From positions 1-32,414 of the forward strand of contig JAFIES010000022.1 of the NCBI GenBank assembly GCA_020832415.1: a DNA stretch of 32,414 bases. The letters run 5' to 3'. The position numbers and the translations under genes were made by a program. The notes below the pieces were generated by a model. The model worked only from the letters and a program-made list of their open reading frames with translations, had not been told where the DNA came from and searched no databases. Positions 24,015 through 32,414 of this stretch are shown here, in pieces (position 1 is the first letter of the stretch; every line of letters starts with the position of its first letter). This DNA comes from Balneolaceae bacterium (GTDB lineage Bacteria > Bacteroidota > Rhodothermia > Balneolales > Balneolaceae).

Positions 24015-26555
24015 TTAATCCATTACAGCCATTTCTTCCTTGCTGTCATGCTTTTTATTGTTTGATTGTACCTGGCGTTTGTGTGCATCGGGCACTTCAA
24101 AAAAGGTTTTTGGATCATTTTCTGCTTTATTTTCAAGAATAAGGTCAAGAATAGGATCCATTCTTTCAAGATATTGGATTTCGAGATTTCCAATTACCTC
24201 AGTTTCGATCTCATCTACATCTTTTTCGTTTTTCTTTGGAAGAAATACTTTCTGGATGCCGGCGCGTTTGGCTGCCAAAACTTTTTCTTTGATTCCGCCA
24301 ACGGGCAGTACAAGCCCACGAAGGGTAATTTCGCCCGTCATTGCAACGGTGCCTTTTACTTTTCGTTGGGTAAAGATAGATGCCACAGCCGAAAGCAGTG
24401 CCACACCGGCCGACGGACCATCTTTTGGAACGGCTCCCTGTGGAACGTGAATATGCAGGTCCCAATATTTAAAAGCATCTTCCGGAATATTGAGCTCTTC
24501 GTAGCGCGCCCGCAGATAACTGATGGCAAGCATGGCCGACTCTTTCATTACATCTCCAAGCTGGCCGGTGATGTGCAGTTTCCCGGTTCCGCGAGATACA
24601 CTGGCCTCGATAAATAGTATATCGCCCCCGTATGGAGTCCAGGCTAATCCTGTAGAAACACCGGGTACGGTTGTTCGTTCTGCCACATCGGAGAAGAATT
24701 TGCGTTTTCCGAGAATATCGGGGATATCATTTACACCCACACTCATTTTCTCAATTTCTTCGCCGGCTATTTTTGCCGCAACGTTACGGCAAACTGCTCC
24801 AACCTGACGCTCCAGATTTCTTACACCGGATTCACGGGTGTATTCATCGATAATTCTGTCGATTGCAGCCTTCGAGATTTTAATCTGTTTCTTATTTAGT
24901 CCGTTCTCTTCGATCTGCTTTGGAATGAGATATTTACGGGCGATCTCTATTTTCTCTTCCTGAGTGTAGCCGCTTATGTTAATAATCTCCATTCTGTCGC
25001 GCAGTGGTGCAGGAATCGTATCAAGTGAATTCGCCGTAGCAATAAACATCACTTTGGATAGATCGTATTCGAGCTCCAGATAATTATCAGCGAAAGAATC
25101 ATTTTGCTCCGGGTCAAGAACTTCGAGCAGGGCAGAGGTTGGATCTCCGCGGAAATCGGATCCTACTTTATCGATTTCGTCTAGCATGAGAACGGGATTA
25201 CCCTTGCCGGCCTTTTTCATGGAGCGAAGAATTCGTCCCGGCAGAGCACCAATATACGTTCTCCTGTGACCTCTGATTTCAGCTTCATCATGAATACCAC
25301 CGAGGCTGAATCGTTCAAATTCCCTGTTCAATGCACGTGCAATAGATTTCCCGAGTGATGTTTTACCAACTCCGGGAGGTCCGTAAAAGCATAGAATCGG
25401 GGCTTTCATGTCTTCTTTCAGTTTAAGGACTGCAAGATATTCAATGATGCGTTTCTTTACTTTTTCGAGCCCGTAGTGATCTTCATCCAGAATTTTTCGG
25501 GCACGCTTCAGGTCAAGTTTATCTTTCGAATAATCACCCCAAGGCAGATCAAGAATCCATTCCACATAACTGTGAATGATGCCATAATTAGGTGAAGAGC
25601 TTGGCGTCATTTCAAGCCGCTGCATCTCTTTTTCAGCCTCTTTTATTACTTCTTTAGGTACGTTCTTTTTGGCTTCAAGACGCTGCCTGAGTTTGGTAAT
25701 ATCCTGTTGTTCGCTATCCTCTCCAAGAGCTTCCTGAATAGCTTTCATCTGCTGGCGCAGGTAAAAATCACGCTGCTGATCGTCGATATCTGTTTTAACT
25801 TTTGTACGAATTTCTTCACTTAGATTCAGCACCTGAAGCTCTTTATTCAGATGCTCCATCACTTTATTTAATCGCTTGGAAAAGTCATCAATTTCCAGGA
25901 GATGCTGCTTATCTGCTATTGAAACCTGAAGGTTGGATGATATAAAATTGAGCAGAAACGATGGGCTGCTTATGTTATTGATGGCAATAGACGCCTCAGA
26001 AGGGATGTTTGGAGAGAGATTAACAATTTTTGTAGCCGTCTCTTTGACCGATCTCATAGAAGCATCGAGCTCTATGCCAACCAAATCCATGTTCTGTTTG
26101 ATCGGTTTAATGGCAGCCTTAAAAAAGGGATCAGACTGTGTAAACTCTTCAACTTCAAAAATGCTTTTCCCCTGGATGACAATACTTTTACTGCCATCGG
26201 GCATTTTTATCAGTTTCAATATCTGTGCAACAGTTCCTGTTTTGTAAAGATCATCCGTTTCCGGGTCTTCTACAGATTCATCTTTTTGAGCGACCACTCC
26301 AATGGTCTTATCACTTTCATACGCCTCTTTAACAAGCGCGAGAGATCGATCTCTTCCTACAGTGATAGGTACAACAACACCGGGAAAAAGTACTGTATTT
26401 TTAAGTGGAAGTATCGGCAGCTGATCAGGAACTATAGACTCAGTCAGCTTTCTCTCTTCCTCTTCACTCATCAGGGGAATAGCCTGTTCAAAATCATCAA
26501 AACCTTCATTTTGATCATCAAAAGCCGTCTGTATTTTTAATCGCGAATCGAACAT
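24015..26555 (-). CDS. lon: Lon ATP-dependent protease
   Basis: This 846-residue LonA has its N-terminal substrate-binding domain (LPILPLKNTVLFPGVVVPI), a long coiled-coil region, and Walker A CFYGPPGVGKTSLGKSIA. The AAA+ Walker B is VLMLDEIDK. The C-terminal protease has KDGPSAGVA with catalytic Ser715 and GGIKEKVLAAKRAG with Lys758; the 43-residue spacing matches E. coli Ser679/Lys722. It degrades misfolded and regulatory proteins in the cytosol. An N-terminal extension of about 45 acidic residues precedes the usual start of the family domain. A 257-base gap upstream probably holds its promoter; no heat-shock element was recognised there. Confidence 0.98.
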   Translation of the reverse strand: MFDSRLKIQTAFDDQNEGFDDFEQAIPLMSEEEERKLTESIVPDQLPILPLKNTVLFPGVVVPITVGRDRSLALVKEAYESDKTIGVVAQKDESVEDPETDDLYKTGTVAQILKLIKMPDGSKSIVIQGKSIFEVEEFTQSDPFFKAAIKPIKQNMDLVGIELDASMRSVKETATKIVNLSPNIPSEASIAINNISSPSFLLNFISSNLQVSIADKQHLLEIDDFSKRLNKVMEHLNKELQVLNLSEEIRTKVKTDIDDQQRDFYLRQQMKAIQEALGEDSEQQDITKLRQRLEAKKNVPKEVIKEAEKEMQRLEMTPSSSPNYGIIHSYVEWILDLPWGDYSKDKLDLKRARKILDEDHYGLEKVKKRIIEYLAVLKLKEDMKAPILCFYGPPGVGKTSLGKSIARALNREFERFSLGGIHDEAEIRGHRRTYIGALPGRILRSMKKAGKGNPVLMLDEIDKVGSDFRGDPTSALLEVLDPEQNDSFADNYLELEYDLSKVMFIATANSLDTIPAPLRDRMEIINISGYTQEEKIEIARKYLIPKQIEENGLNKKQIKISKAAIDRIIDEYTRESGVRNLERQVGAVCRNVAAKIAGEEIEKMSVGVNDIPDILGKRKFFSDVAERTTVPGVSTGLAWTPYGGDILFIEASVSRGTGKLHITGQLGDVMKESAMLAISYLRARYEELNIPEDAFKYWDLHIHVPQGAVPKDGPSAGVALLSAVASIFTQRKVKGTVAMTGEITLRGLVLPVGGIKEKVLAAKRAGIQKVFLPKKNEKDVDEIETEVIGNLEIQYLERMDPILDLILENKAENDPKTFFEVPDAHKRQVQSNNKKHDSKEEMAVMD

Positions 26556-26812
26556 ATAGTTGATTAAATTTTTAAATGTTTTCCTATTTCTTTGCTTCTA
26601 ATCGCAAATAGAGAGCCAAAGAGAGTGATGCTACCATAACGTCAGAACTTAAATAAGGGTTCTGCCAATTTGAGTGTTACAGCTTTCAATCTGCCACATG
26701 GACAGAGTACATGTTTTTTACCTGATCTCCCATATATATTCAACACTGGCCATTTCTCTGAAAATTGTTTCTAAGTGCAATCAATAATAAATGAAGAGAA
26801 ATTGCAAGAAGA

Positions 26813-28336
26813 TTAAATATATAGTTTTAACCCAATTACAGATGCCCCTAAAATTTCTGAAGTGGGTCCGCCTCTTCGGCTTTTGAGCTGAAATGCTGCA
26901 TTTATATCAAAACGATTGGTTTCAATGCCACTGCCTAAACTGAAATAACCGGGTAAGCCGGGTGCAAGTCGGGTGCCTGCTCTTAGTGGCAGGAAAGAGA
27001 GTGGCTTTATTTCAAGGCCTGCAAAACCCATAATTCCGGACGGTTTAAAGGCATTGTCAACAATTGTGTAACTGATGTCTCCCATTAATTTGAGTCTGTT
27101 GTATTGAAACAGTGCCCCGGCTTGTATGGATGCCGGCAGTAATACTTCAATGGGCTGTTCACTAACGGAAAAGGTTTGAAATGCAGCAGGGTCAAAGTAA
27201 TCAGAAAGAAAGGAGTAGTGCTCATTAGGTGCGCCCTGAAACAGAAAATCAGTAATAGTTCCTGTTTGATTTTCTTCAAAAACCTGATTTTCTATATCAT
27301 ATTCAAATGGACTGTTATTTTGATATACAATCCCGATATCTGTTATTGACAGACTGATTCGAAGTGATTTTTCAGTCGGTTCATCTTCCTGCCTCAGTAC
27401 AGATAGATCGTCACCAAACGTAATCAGATAGGTGATACCGGCATCAATACCAAAACCGATCCCATTCGGGCGCATTAAATCACGCATGCCATAATCGGGG
27501 TTTTCAGGATTTATTTGCGGAAAGAAAAAATTCTCCGCTCGATCGGTTAAAACTCCGGTTGAACGTTGATTATAGGCTATTTCATTTTCCCACAAACCGG
27601 ATTGAGGGTCAAGCTGATAGCGGTTGCGATAGTTTACATCGAGATAGCCGCCCGGCACTACAATTTTTGGTGCAATACCTACAATAAACTCAGAGAGCCC
27701 GGGTGTAAGTCCGTTCAAAAAAGTGAATGATTCTGCATAACCAAATGATATCTCGTGCAGCACCTGGTATTGTTGCGTAAAGGACTGATTGATGAGAAAT
27801 GAATTGTCCCTTTCAAGGGGAGTGGCAGAATAGAGTCCCTTACCGAGTCTGTAACGGCTGCCTATTCGTGTACGTGCAGCTAAGGCAAAGTTTTTTTCCG
27901 GGCGAACCCATTTTATCCCAAACCAGTTTATTTCCGTTTGGTTCAGAAATTCGGCTGTAGATCTGTTTTCATTGAAACTTCTGTCAAGCAGATCTTCGCG
28001 GTTTGTTACGGCTAGGTTTAATTCTGTACTGTACGGTGCCAGGTGGTCAACATATTGATTAAAACGTGATTTTGTGCCTGATACCGGCTGCAAAGAATCA
28101 AAATAATAGCCGGTTTGCAGAAAGGAGAGCTGATAATTGTAGTTTTTTTCCTGAACGAAGAGATTGGCCGGATTTACAAAAAGTGCTTCAAACCCTGTTA
28201 AATATGCCGTTCCACCACCACCAAGCGCCATGCTTTCAGCTGAATAAGACAATTGCGCACGGCTCTCTTTCGAAGCGAACAGCAATAACACTATCAGAAG
28301 AAGTAACGTGTACGATATGTATTTAACCGCCGTCAA
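26813..28336 (-). CDS. Outer-membrane beta-barrel protein (DUF5723/PorV-like)
   Basis: This 507-residue protein has a signal peptide (LLLLIVLLLFASKESRAQ), followed by ESMALGGGGTAYLTGFEALFVNPANL, a start common to outer-membrane proteins of the DUF5723 and PorV/FadL-like groups in Bacteroidota. The body alternates aromatic and polar residues and ends GASVIGLKLYI, a typical last barrel strand. The exact family is uncertain, as is the ligand or transport role. It starts 10 bases after the stop of pcrA on the same strand, an odd pairing of an envelope protein and a helicase that may simply share a transcript. Confidence 0.75.
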   Translation of the reverse strand: MTAVKYISYTLLLLIVLLLFASKESRAQLSYSAESMALGGGGTAYLTGFEALFVNPANLFVQEKNYNYQLSFLQTGYYFDSLQPVSGTKSRFNQYVDHLAPYSTELNLAVTNREDLLDRSFNENRSTAEFLNQTEINWFGIKWVRPEKNFALAARTRIGSRYRLGKGLYSATPLERDNSFLINQSFTQQYQVLHEISFGYAESFTFLNGLTPGLSEFIVGIAPKIVVPGGYLDVNYRNRYQLDPQSGLWENEIAYNQRSTGVLTDRAENFFFPQINPENPDYGMRDLMRPNGIGFGIDAGITYLITFGDDLSVLRQEDEPTEKSLRISLSITDIGIVYQNNSPFEYDIENQVFEENQTGTITDFLFQGAPNEHYSFLSDYFDPAAFQTFSVSEQPIEVLLPASIQAGALFQYNRLKLMGDISYTIVDNAFKPSGIMGFAGLEIKPLSFLPLRAGTRLAPGLPGYFSLGSGIETNRFDINAAFQLKSRRGGPTSEILGASVIGLKLYI

Positions 28337-28346
28337 TTTAGAATAT

Positions 28347-30629
28347 CTATTGATTGATCAAACTCAATTTAGCAGCTCTTAACATTAACGTTTTCTGGCC
28401 TCTGTTCTTGAAAAATACAACAACACGGGTGTCTTTGCCCGATCCGTTTCGCTGAACAATTTTACCGGCTCCAAATGTGGGGTGCATTACAAGTGCCCCG
28501 GATCTGAATGGATCGTCGTCGTATTCATAAGTATAAGAAGAGGATGTGTCTGAAGGCTTTTTTGATGTTATTGGACTTTTCCAATCGTACTCAATTTCCA
28601 TTCCAGAGCTTAAGGGAGACTCACCATCATCACTCTTTGTCTGATAAATTGTTGCTCCGGTTTCTGTACGAACTACCCCGGGATCTACTTCATTCAGAAA
28701 CCTCGACCGCGCCTGGCGCTGCTCTTCACCGAATTTGAACCTCATTTTGCTGTAACTAAAAAACAGATGCTTCTGAGCCCGCGTTATAGCAACATAAAAC
28801 AGGCGGCGTTCTTCTTCAATATTCGCTTCTTCACCTTCGCGTGCACCCATTGGGAAAAGGTTTTCTTCTAAACCTACTATAAAGACAGCCGGAAACTCCA
28901 GTCCTTTTGAACCGTGAACGGTCATCAGGGTAACCGCAGGCTTGTTTTCATCATACTTATCTGTATCTGTAATAAGACTAATTTCCTGGAGGAATGATGC
29001 AAGGTTTGGGTTTTTCGTATTCTGCTGATAGTAAGCAATCGCATTCTGCAGTTCCAGAACATTGTCGCGTCGGGTTAATGATTGAGCACTGTTCTCCTCA
29101 ACCAGTGCTTTCATGTAACCGCTCTGTTCAAGCACTTTTTTGGTAACTTCAAGTAGTGGAACACCGGCTTCAAGCTCTGCCCTGAGCTCACCAATCATGT
29201 TCACAAACTGCCCAATGCGCTCTTTGGCAGGTTTATATAAATCAGCAGTTTCAACGTTACTTACAATATGCCAAACTCGTTTATGCTCACTCCTGGCTTT
29301 TTTGATGACATCATTCAGAGTTTTATTACCAATTCCTCTGCTGGGCTCATTGATGATTCGAAGCAACGCCTGTTCATCTTCCGGATTTACAAGCAGTGTG
29401 AGGTATGCAAGTACATCTTTTACCTCTTTACGCTGATAGAACGACAAACCTCCAACAAGCTGATAAGCTATATTTTTTCTCCGAAAGGCCTCTTCAAAAA
29501 TTCTGCTCTGATAATTGGTTCGGTAGAGAACAGCAAAATCGTTGTTTTGATAACCGTGCCTTATTTTAAGATTGTTGATGTGATTTACAATTCGGTTTGC
29601 TTCATCTCTCTCATCAAAATTTTCGAGGAGGGTAATGGTTTCCCCTTCCGCGTTATCCGTCCATAACGTTTTCTGGATCTGCTTTTCATTTCGTTTGATG
29701 ATGGAATCGGCACATTGAAGAATAAACTTGGTTGATCTGTAATTCTGTTCTAGTGGCACTTCAACTGCATCGTTATAATCCGATTTAAAGTTGAGAATAT
29801 TCGATATATCAGCCCCGCGAAATGAGTAGATACTCTGGGCATCATCACCCACCACGCAGATGTTTTCATATTTCTCTGCAAGCAGACGTGTTACCTTGTA
29901 CTGTGCATGGTTCGTGTCCTGATATTCATCAATCAAAATGTATTTAAATCGGTCCTGATATTTTTCCAGCACATCCGGGTGTTCCTGGAAAAGTTTCACC
30001 GGCTTGATGAGCAGATCGTCAAAATCCATAGCATTGGTTTGGCGCATTCTTACTTCATAAACCTCAAAAACACGGGCAGCAATATCATCAAGTGTACTGT
30101 GTACAAATCGTGTTTTATATGTATCAGGATTGATCAGCTGGTTCTTAGCATCACTGATTTTCCTGTGGATGGTTTTCGGTTTGATCTCTTTAGGATCAAA
30201 ATTAAGCTCTTTTAAAATCAGTTTAATTGCGTTTTCAGAATCACTTGTGTCGTAAATGGAAAAATTCGAATTATAACCGATTTTTTCCGCTTCAAAGCGC
30301 AATATTTTCGAAAAAATGGAGTGAAATGTTCCCATCCACAACCCTGTTGCTCTTTCACCAATCAGGTTCTGAATTCGCTCCTGCATCTCTCTCGCAGCTT
30401 TATTTGTAAATGTAAGTGCAAGTATATTTTGTGGAAGTGCATGATGTTGCTGTAACAAGTAGGCAATTCGGTAGGTCAGCACTCTTGTTTTACCACTGCC
30501 GGCACCGGCTACAATCAATAACGGGCCCTTTACATGTGTTACTGCGGCGTGCTGCTGCTCATTCAGCTCTTTCAGAAAGTTTGTTTTTACCTGTTTTGGC
30601 GAATCGGGCTGTAATGTGAATTGCTGCAT
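28347..30629 (-). CDS. pcrA: UvrD/PcrA-type superfamily 1 DNA helicase
   Basis: This 760-residue 3'-5' helicase has all the SF1A motifs: Q-motif LNEQQHAAV, Walker A AGAGSGKTRVLTYR (Lys47), DEYQDTN, VGDDAQSIYSFRGAD, EQNYRS, VTLMTVHGSKGLEFPAVF, and RRLFYVAITRAQKH. The tail from about residue 710 (ALVMHPTFGAGKIVQR ... LMLRAAKLSLI) is the Tudor-like RNA-polymerase-binding domain of PcrA/UvrD. It acts in nucleotide excision repair, replication-transcription conflict resolution and plasmid replication. PcrA versus UvrD is a naming choice; PcrA fits the length. Confidence 0.96.
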   Translation of the reverse strand: MQQFTLQPDSPKQVKTNFLKELNEQQHAAVTHVKGPLLIVAGAGSGKTRVLTYRIAYLLQQHHALPQNILALTFTNKAAREMQERIQNLIGERATGLWMGTFHSIFSKILRFEAEKIGYNSNFSIYDTSDSENAIKLILKELNFDPKEIKPKTIHRKISDAKNQLINPDTYKTRFVHSTLDDIAARVFEVYEVRMRQTNAMDFDDLLIKPVKLFQEHPDVLEKYQDRFKYILIDEYQDTNHAQYKVTRLLAEKYENICVVGDDAQSIYSFRGADISNILNFKSDYNDAVEVPLEQNYRSTKFILQCADSIIKRNEKQIQKTLWTDNAEGETITLLENFDERDEANRIVNHINNLKIRHGYQNNDFAVLYRTNYQSRIFEEAFRRKNIAYQLVGGLSFYQRKEVKDVLAYLTLLVNPEDEQALLRIINEPSRGIGNKTLNDVIKKARSEHKRVWHIVSNVETADLYKPAKERIGQFVNMIGELRAELEAGVPLLEVTKKVLEQSGYMKALVEENSAQSLTRRDNVLELQNAIAYYQQNTKNPNLASFLQEISLITDTDKYDENKPAVTLMTVHGSKGLEFPAVFIVGLEENLFPMGAREGEEANIEEERRLFYVAITRAQKHLFFSYSKMRFKFGEEQRQARSRFLNEVDPGVVRTETGATIYQTKSDDGESPLSSGMEIEYDWKSPITSKKPSDTSSSYTYEYDDDPFRSGALVMHPTFGAGKIVQRNGSGKDTRVVVFFKNRGQKTLMLRAAKLSLINQ

Positions 30630-30765
30630 TAATTATAGGGGGTATAAATCGTAATTTAAAAAGTGATAAAATTACGAATAATTAAAGAAGTGAATGGGAC
30701 ATATTTAAAAATAAAGCCCCAAATGCATAATGGGAGATCCGTTCCAGTAAAAGAAGAAAAAGGAA

Positions 30766-31749
30766 TTAATCTCTGAATATGTATGCTATATCTTCACCAT
30801 TTTGAGACTCCTTAAACATGAGATACTCCTCGGGTGAGATGTCGGCAATCATAAACTGTAGTGGATCTGTTTGGCGGCCATTTTTCAACACTTCATAATG
30901 AAGGTGTGGACCTTGTGTAAGACCGGTGGAGCCAGAAAGTGCAACCTTATCTCCACGTTCCACTTTTGCACCAACCCGAATACCATCGGCAAAGCTGTTA
31001 AGATGGGCATACCTGGTAACGATGCCGAATCCATGGTCAATTTCAAGAAGATTCCCGTAGGTTCCGCGCCGACCTGCAAATTTAACAACGCCATCTCCGG
31101 TTGCATAAACTTCAGTATTGATTTCGGCTCTGAAATCAACACCTTCGTGCATACGGCGGTAACCAAGAACCGGGTGTGGACGCATGCCATAACCACTTAT
31201 AATAATACCATTTACAGGTTTAATGGCAGGTACATTTCTAAGCCTGTTCTGATTTGAGTTGTAATAACTTTTAATTTCTTCGAAAGAGAGCTTTTGAACG
31301 CCTATTCGCCGCTCGAGGCGGTCTAATCTTGCAGCAGTACTTCTTAGAATATCAGCAGCTTCTTTACTGTGGTAGTCAAACTCCGAATAGATGTCTGCAC
31401 CACCAACTCCTGCTATTCTTAAATCTTCAGAAAGAGGATCCAGCCCAAGTATTGTTCTGTACATCTCTTTGTCGAGTTCGGCAATATCATTTAGCTGGTT
31501 TTCCATTTCCAATATGGAGGTTTCAGCTGTTTTCAGTTGATTGATCAGTGTACGGTTTTCGTACTTAAGTGCAATTTCTGCCGGAGTGGCAATTAATTTG
31601 GTAAGAAGTGAAAGGCCGATTACAGCAAAGACAATTCCATTGATCAACCAGAATGAGAGAGAGTGTATCAGTTTGTTTTTTGTGTCGTACTCTACGGGTA
31701 CAAATTCACACTTCTCGGTATCGTAGTAGTAATGGTTATTATGTGGCAT
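30766..31749 (-). CDS. Membrane-anchored M23 metallopeptidase
   Basis: This 327-residue protein has a short cytosolic N-terminus (YYYDTEKCEFVPVEYD), one transmembrane helix near residues 32-52, a coiled-coil region (about 60-165), and a LytM domain. The zinc site is His201 and Asp205 in HEGVDF with His284 in HLHYEV; His249 and His282 are further conserved positions. The Asp205-His284 spacing of 79 equals that of S. aureus LytM as I recall it. The intact site suggests an active peptidoglycan endopeptidase. Such proteins occur widely in Bacteroidota. It lies between hprK (82-base gap) and pcrA (136-base gap). Confidence 0.92.
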   Translation of the reverse strand: MPHNNHYYYDTEKCEFVPVEYDTKNKLIHSLSFWLINGIVFAVIGLSLLTKLIATPAEIALKYENRTLINQLKTAETSILEMENQLNDIAELDKEMYRTILGLDPLSEDLRIAGVGGADIYSEFDYHSKEAADILRSTAARLDRLERRIGVQKLSFEEIKSYYNSNQNRLRNVPAIKPVNGIIISGYGMRPHPVLGYRRMHEGVDFRAEINTEVYATGDGVVKFAGRRGTYGNLLEIDHGFGIVTRYAHLNSFADGIRVGAKVERGDKVALSGSTGLTQGPHLHYEVLKNGRQTDPLQFMIADISPEEYLMFKESQNGEDIAYIFRD

Positions 31750-31831
31750 AAAGAATTTTGAGCAGGTAGCATTAAAACCTCATAAAAATAAGGCTAAACA
31801 TTGAAAAGTAAAAATCAATCAGGGTTAAAAG

Positions 31832-32414
31832 TTATTCGAAATCACCTTCAAAGTACTCTATAGCTCTGCGGGGCATTTCTGTCCTGCTTTTTTTATTTGC
31901 TATGTGAGATTTGATTTTATTCTGAAAAGCTTTTGCCGCATCGTACCCGTAGTGTTTAAGCAGGTAATTCATGGCAATAACTTCAGCAATTACAGTAATA
32001 TTTTTTCCGGGTGTAATGGGTAAGTGTATTAATGGAATTTTAGTTCCAAGAATTTCTACCGTATCGTGATCTAATCCCGTTCGGTTGATATTTTCTGCAT
32101 CTTCCCAAAGTGAGAGTTCAAGTACAACTTCAAGACGTTTTTGGTAACGGATAGACCGTATGCCAAACATCGACATAACATCTATAATACCAAGCCCTCG
32201 TATCTCCATGAAATGTTTGTTCATTTCGGTGGCTGAGGCCAGAAGTACATTGCTCTTTTTAGTGAGCATCACTACATCGTCCGAAACCAGACGGTGCCCG
32301 CGTTCTATAAGGTCAAGTGCAACTTCACTTTTACCGAGCCCGGATTTTCCGCTAATCAAAATTCCGATTCCGTACACATCAACCATCGTGCCATGCAACA
32401 TTGTTTGCAGGGCG
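31832..32414 (-). CDS. hprK: HPr kinase/phosphorylase, C-terminal part (5' end beyond window)
   Basis: The visible 194 codons form the kinase domain; translation continues upstream of the Met at 32401 (codons A-L-Q-T) to the window edge, so the true start is outside. The segment LHGTMVDVYGIGILISG leads into the P-loop GKSGLGKSE, then SDDVVML and the HprK signature EIRGLGIIDVMSMFGI. A PITPGKNITVIAEVIAMNYLL segment closes the catalytic part. In Firmicutes the enzyme phosphorylates Ser46 of HPr for carbon control; in lineages without a full sugar PTS the partner and role are less clear. No HPr gene is in view. Confidence 0.93.
   Translation of the reverse strand, partial: ALQTMLHGTMVDVYGIGILISGKSGLGKSEVALDLIERGHRLVSDDVVMLTKKSNVLLASATEMNKHFMEIRGLGIIDVMSMFGIRSIRYQKRLEVVLELSLWEDAENINRTGLDHDTVEILGTKIPLIHLPITPGKNITVIAEVIAMNYLLKHYGYDAAKAFQNKIKSHIANKKSRTEMPRRAIEYFEGDFE

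Noticed and set aside
26643-26664. Inverted repeat CAGAAC/GTTCTG in the gap before lon as a terminator
   Set aside because: The stem is only 6 bp plus possible G-U pairs and no T-run follows on either strand.
26696-26719. ACATG/CATGT hairpin followed by six Ts in the gap before lon
   Set aside because: A 5-bp stem is too weak for a terminator, and no plus-strand gene ends nearby.

Overview
The window looks like chromosomal core DNA from a member of the Bacteroidota/Rhodothermota/Balneolota group, most likely a Balneolaceae relative. This rests on gene style, not on a search: a BlaR1-type peptidase with a TonB-like tail, an HslV with a short propeptide, an HPr kinase, a small exosortase, a membrane-anchored M23 peptidase with a cytosolic N-terminal tail, AT-rich start regions with few Shine-Dalgarno sites, and a TAnnTTTG-type -7 element upstream of purE. 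I see no rRNA, tRNA, CRISPR array, insertion sequence or prophage gene.

Layout. 1-1812 (minus): a blaI/blaR1-type sensor-repressor pair; blaR1 runs off the left edge. 1951-5730 (plus): an iron-sulfur photolyase, then a tightly packed group of two-domain dCTP deaminase, a BFD-like [2Fe-2S] protein and rsmE, closed by a 12-bp stem terminator shared with the converging gene. 5789-11579 (minus): rng, hslV, hslU and an S41 protease. 11967-14558 (minus): a lipoprotein, an 84-residue winged-helix-like protein, a biotin carrier protein and murA, the last two overlapping by 8 bases. 14661-17582 (plus): an ArsC/Spx-like protein, a DUF3108 protein, dut and an MFS exporter. 17575-18120 (minus): a lone exosortase whose 3' end overlaps that of the MFS gene. 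18270-20073 (plus): a BatA-like VWA membrane protein overlapping a HAD phosphatase. 20070-21340 (minus): purE and an exported NlpE/COG3650-like protein. 21477-23019 (plus): a luciferase-like monooxygenase and a VOC-family protein. 23038-32414 (minus): hprK (cut by the right edge), an M23 peptidase, pcrA/uvrD, an outer-membrane barrel protein, lon and rsgA.

The functional themes are protein quality control (HslUV, Lon, S41 protease), nucleotide-pool hygiene and DNA repair (dCTP deaminase, dUTPase, photolyase, PcrA), envelope building and sensing (MurA, M23, BlaR1, outer-membrane protein, exosortase), and RNA/ribosome maturation (RNase G, RsmE, RsgA). Most genes are single-copy housekeeping functions. 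No clear multi-gene novel system is evident. The most unusual items are the BlaR1 protein with plug-like and TonB-like segments, the orphan exosortase, the S41 protease with a duplicated N-terminal element, nested ACGT-centred inverted repeats upstream of that protease, and the small winged-helix-like protein joined to the biotin carrier and murA genes.
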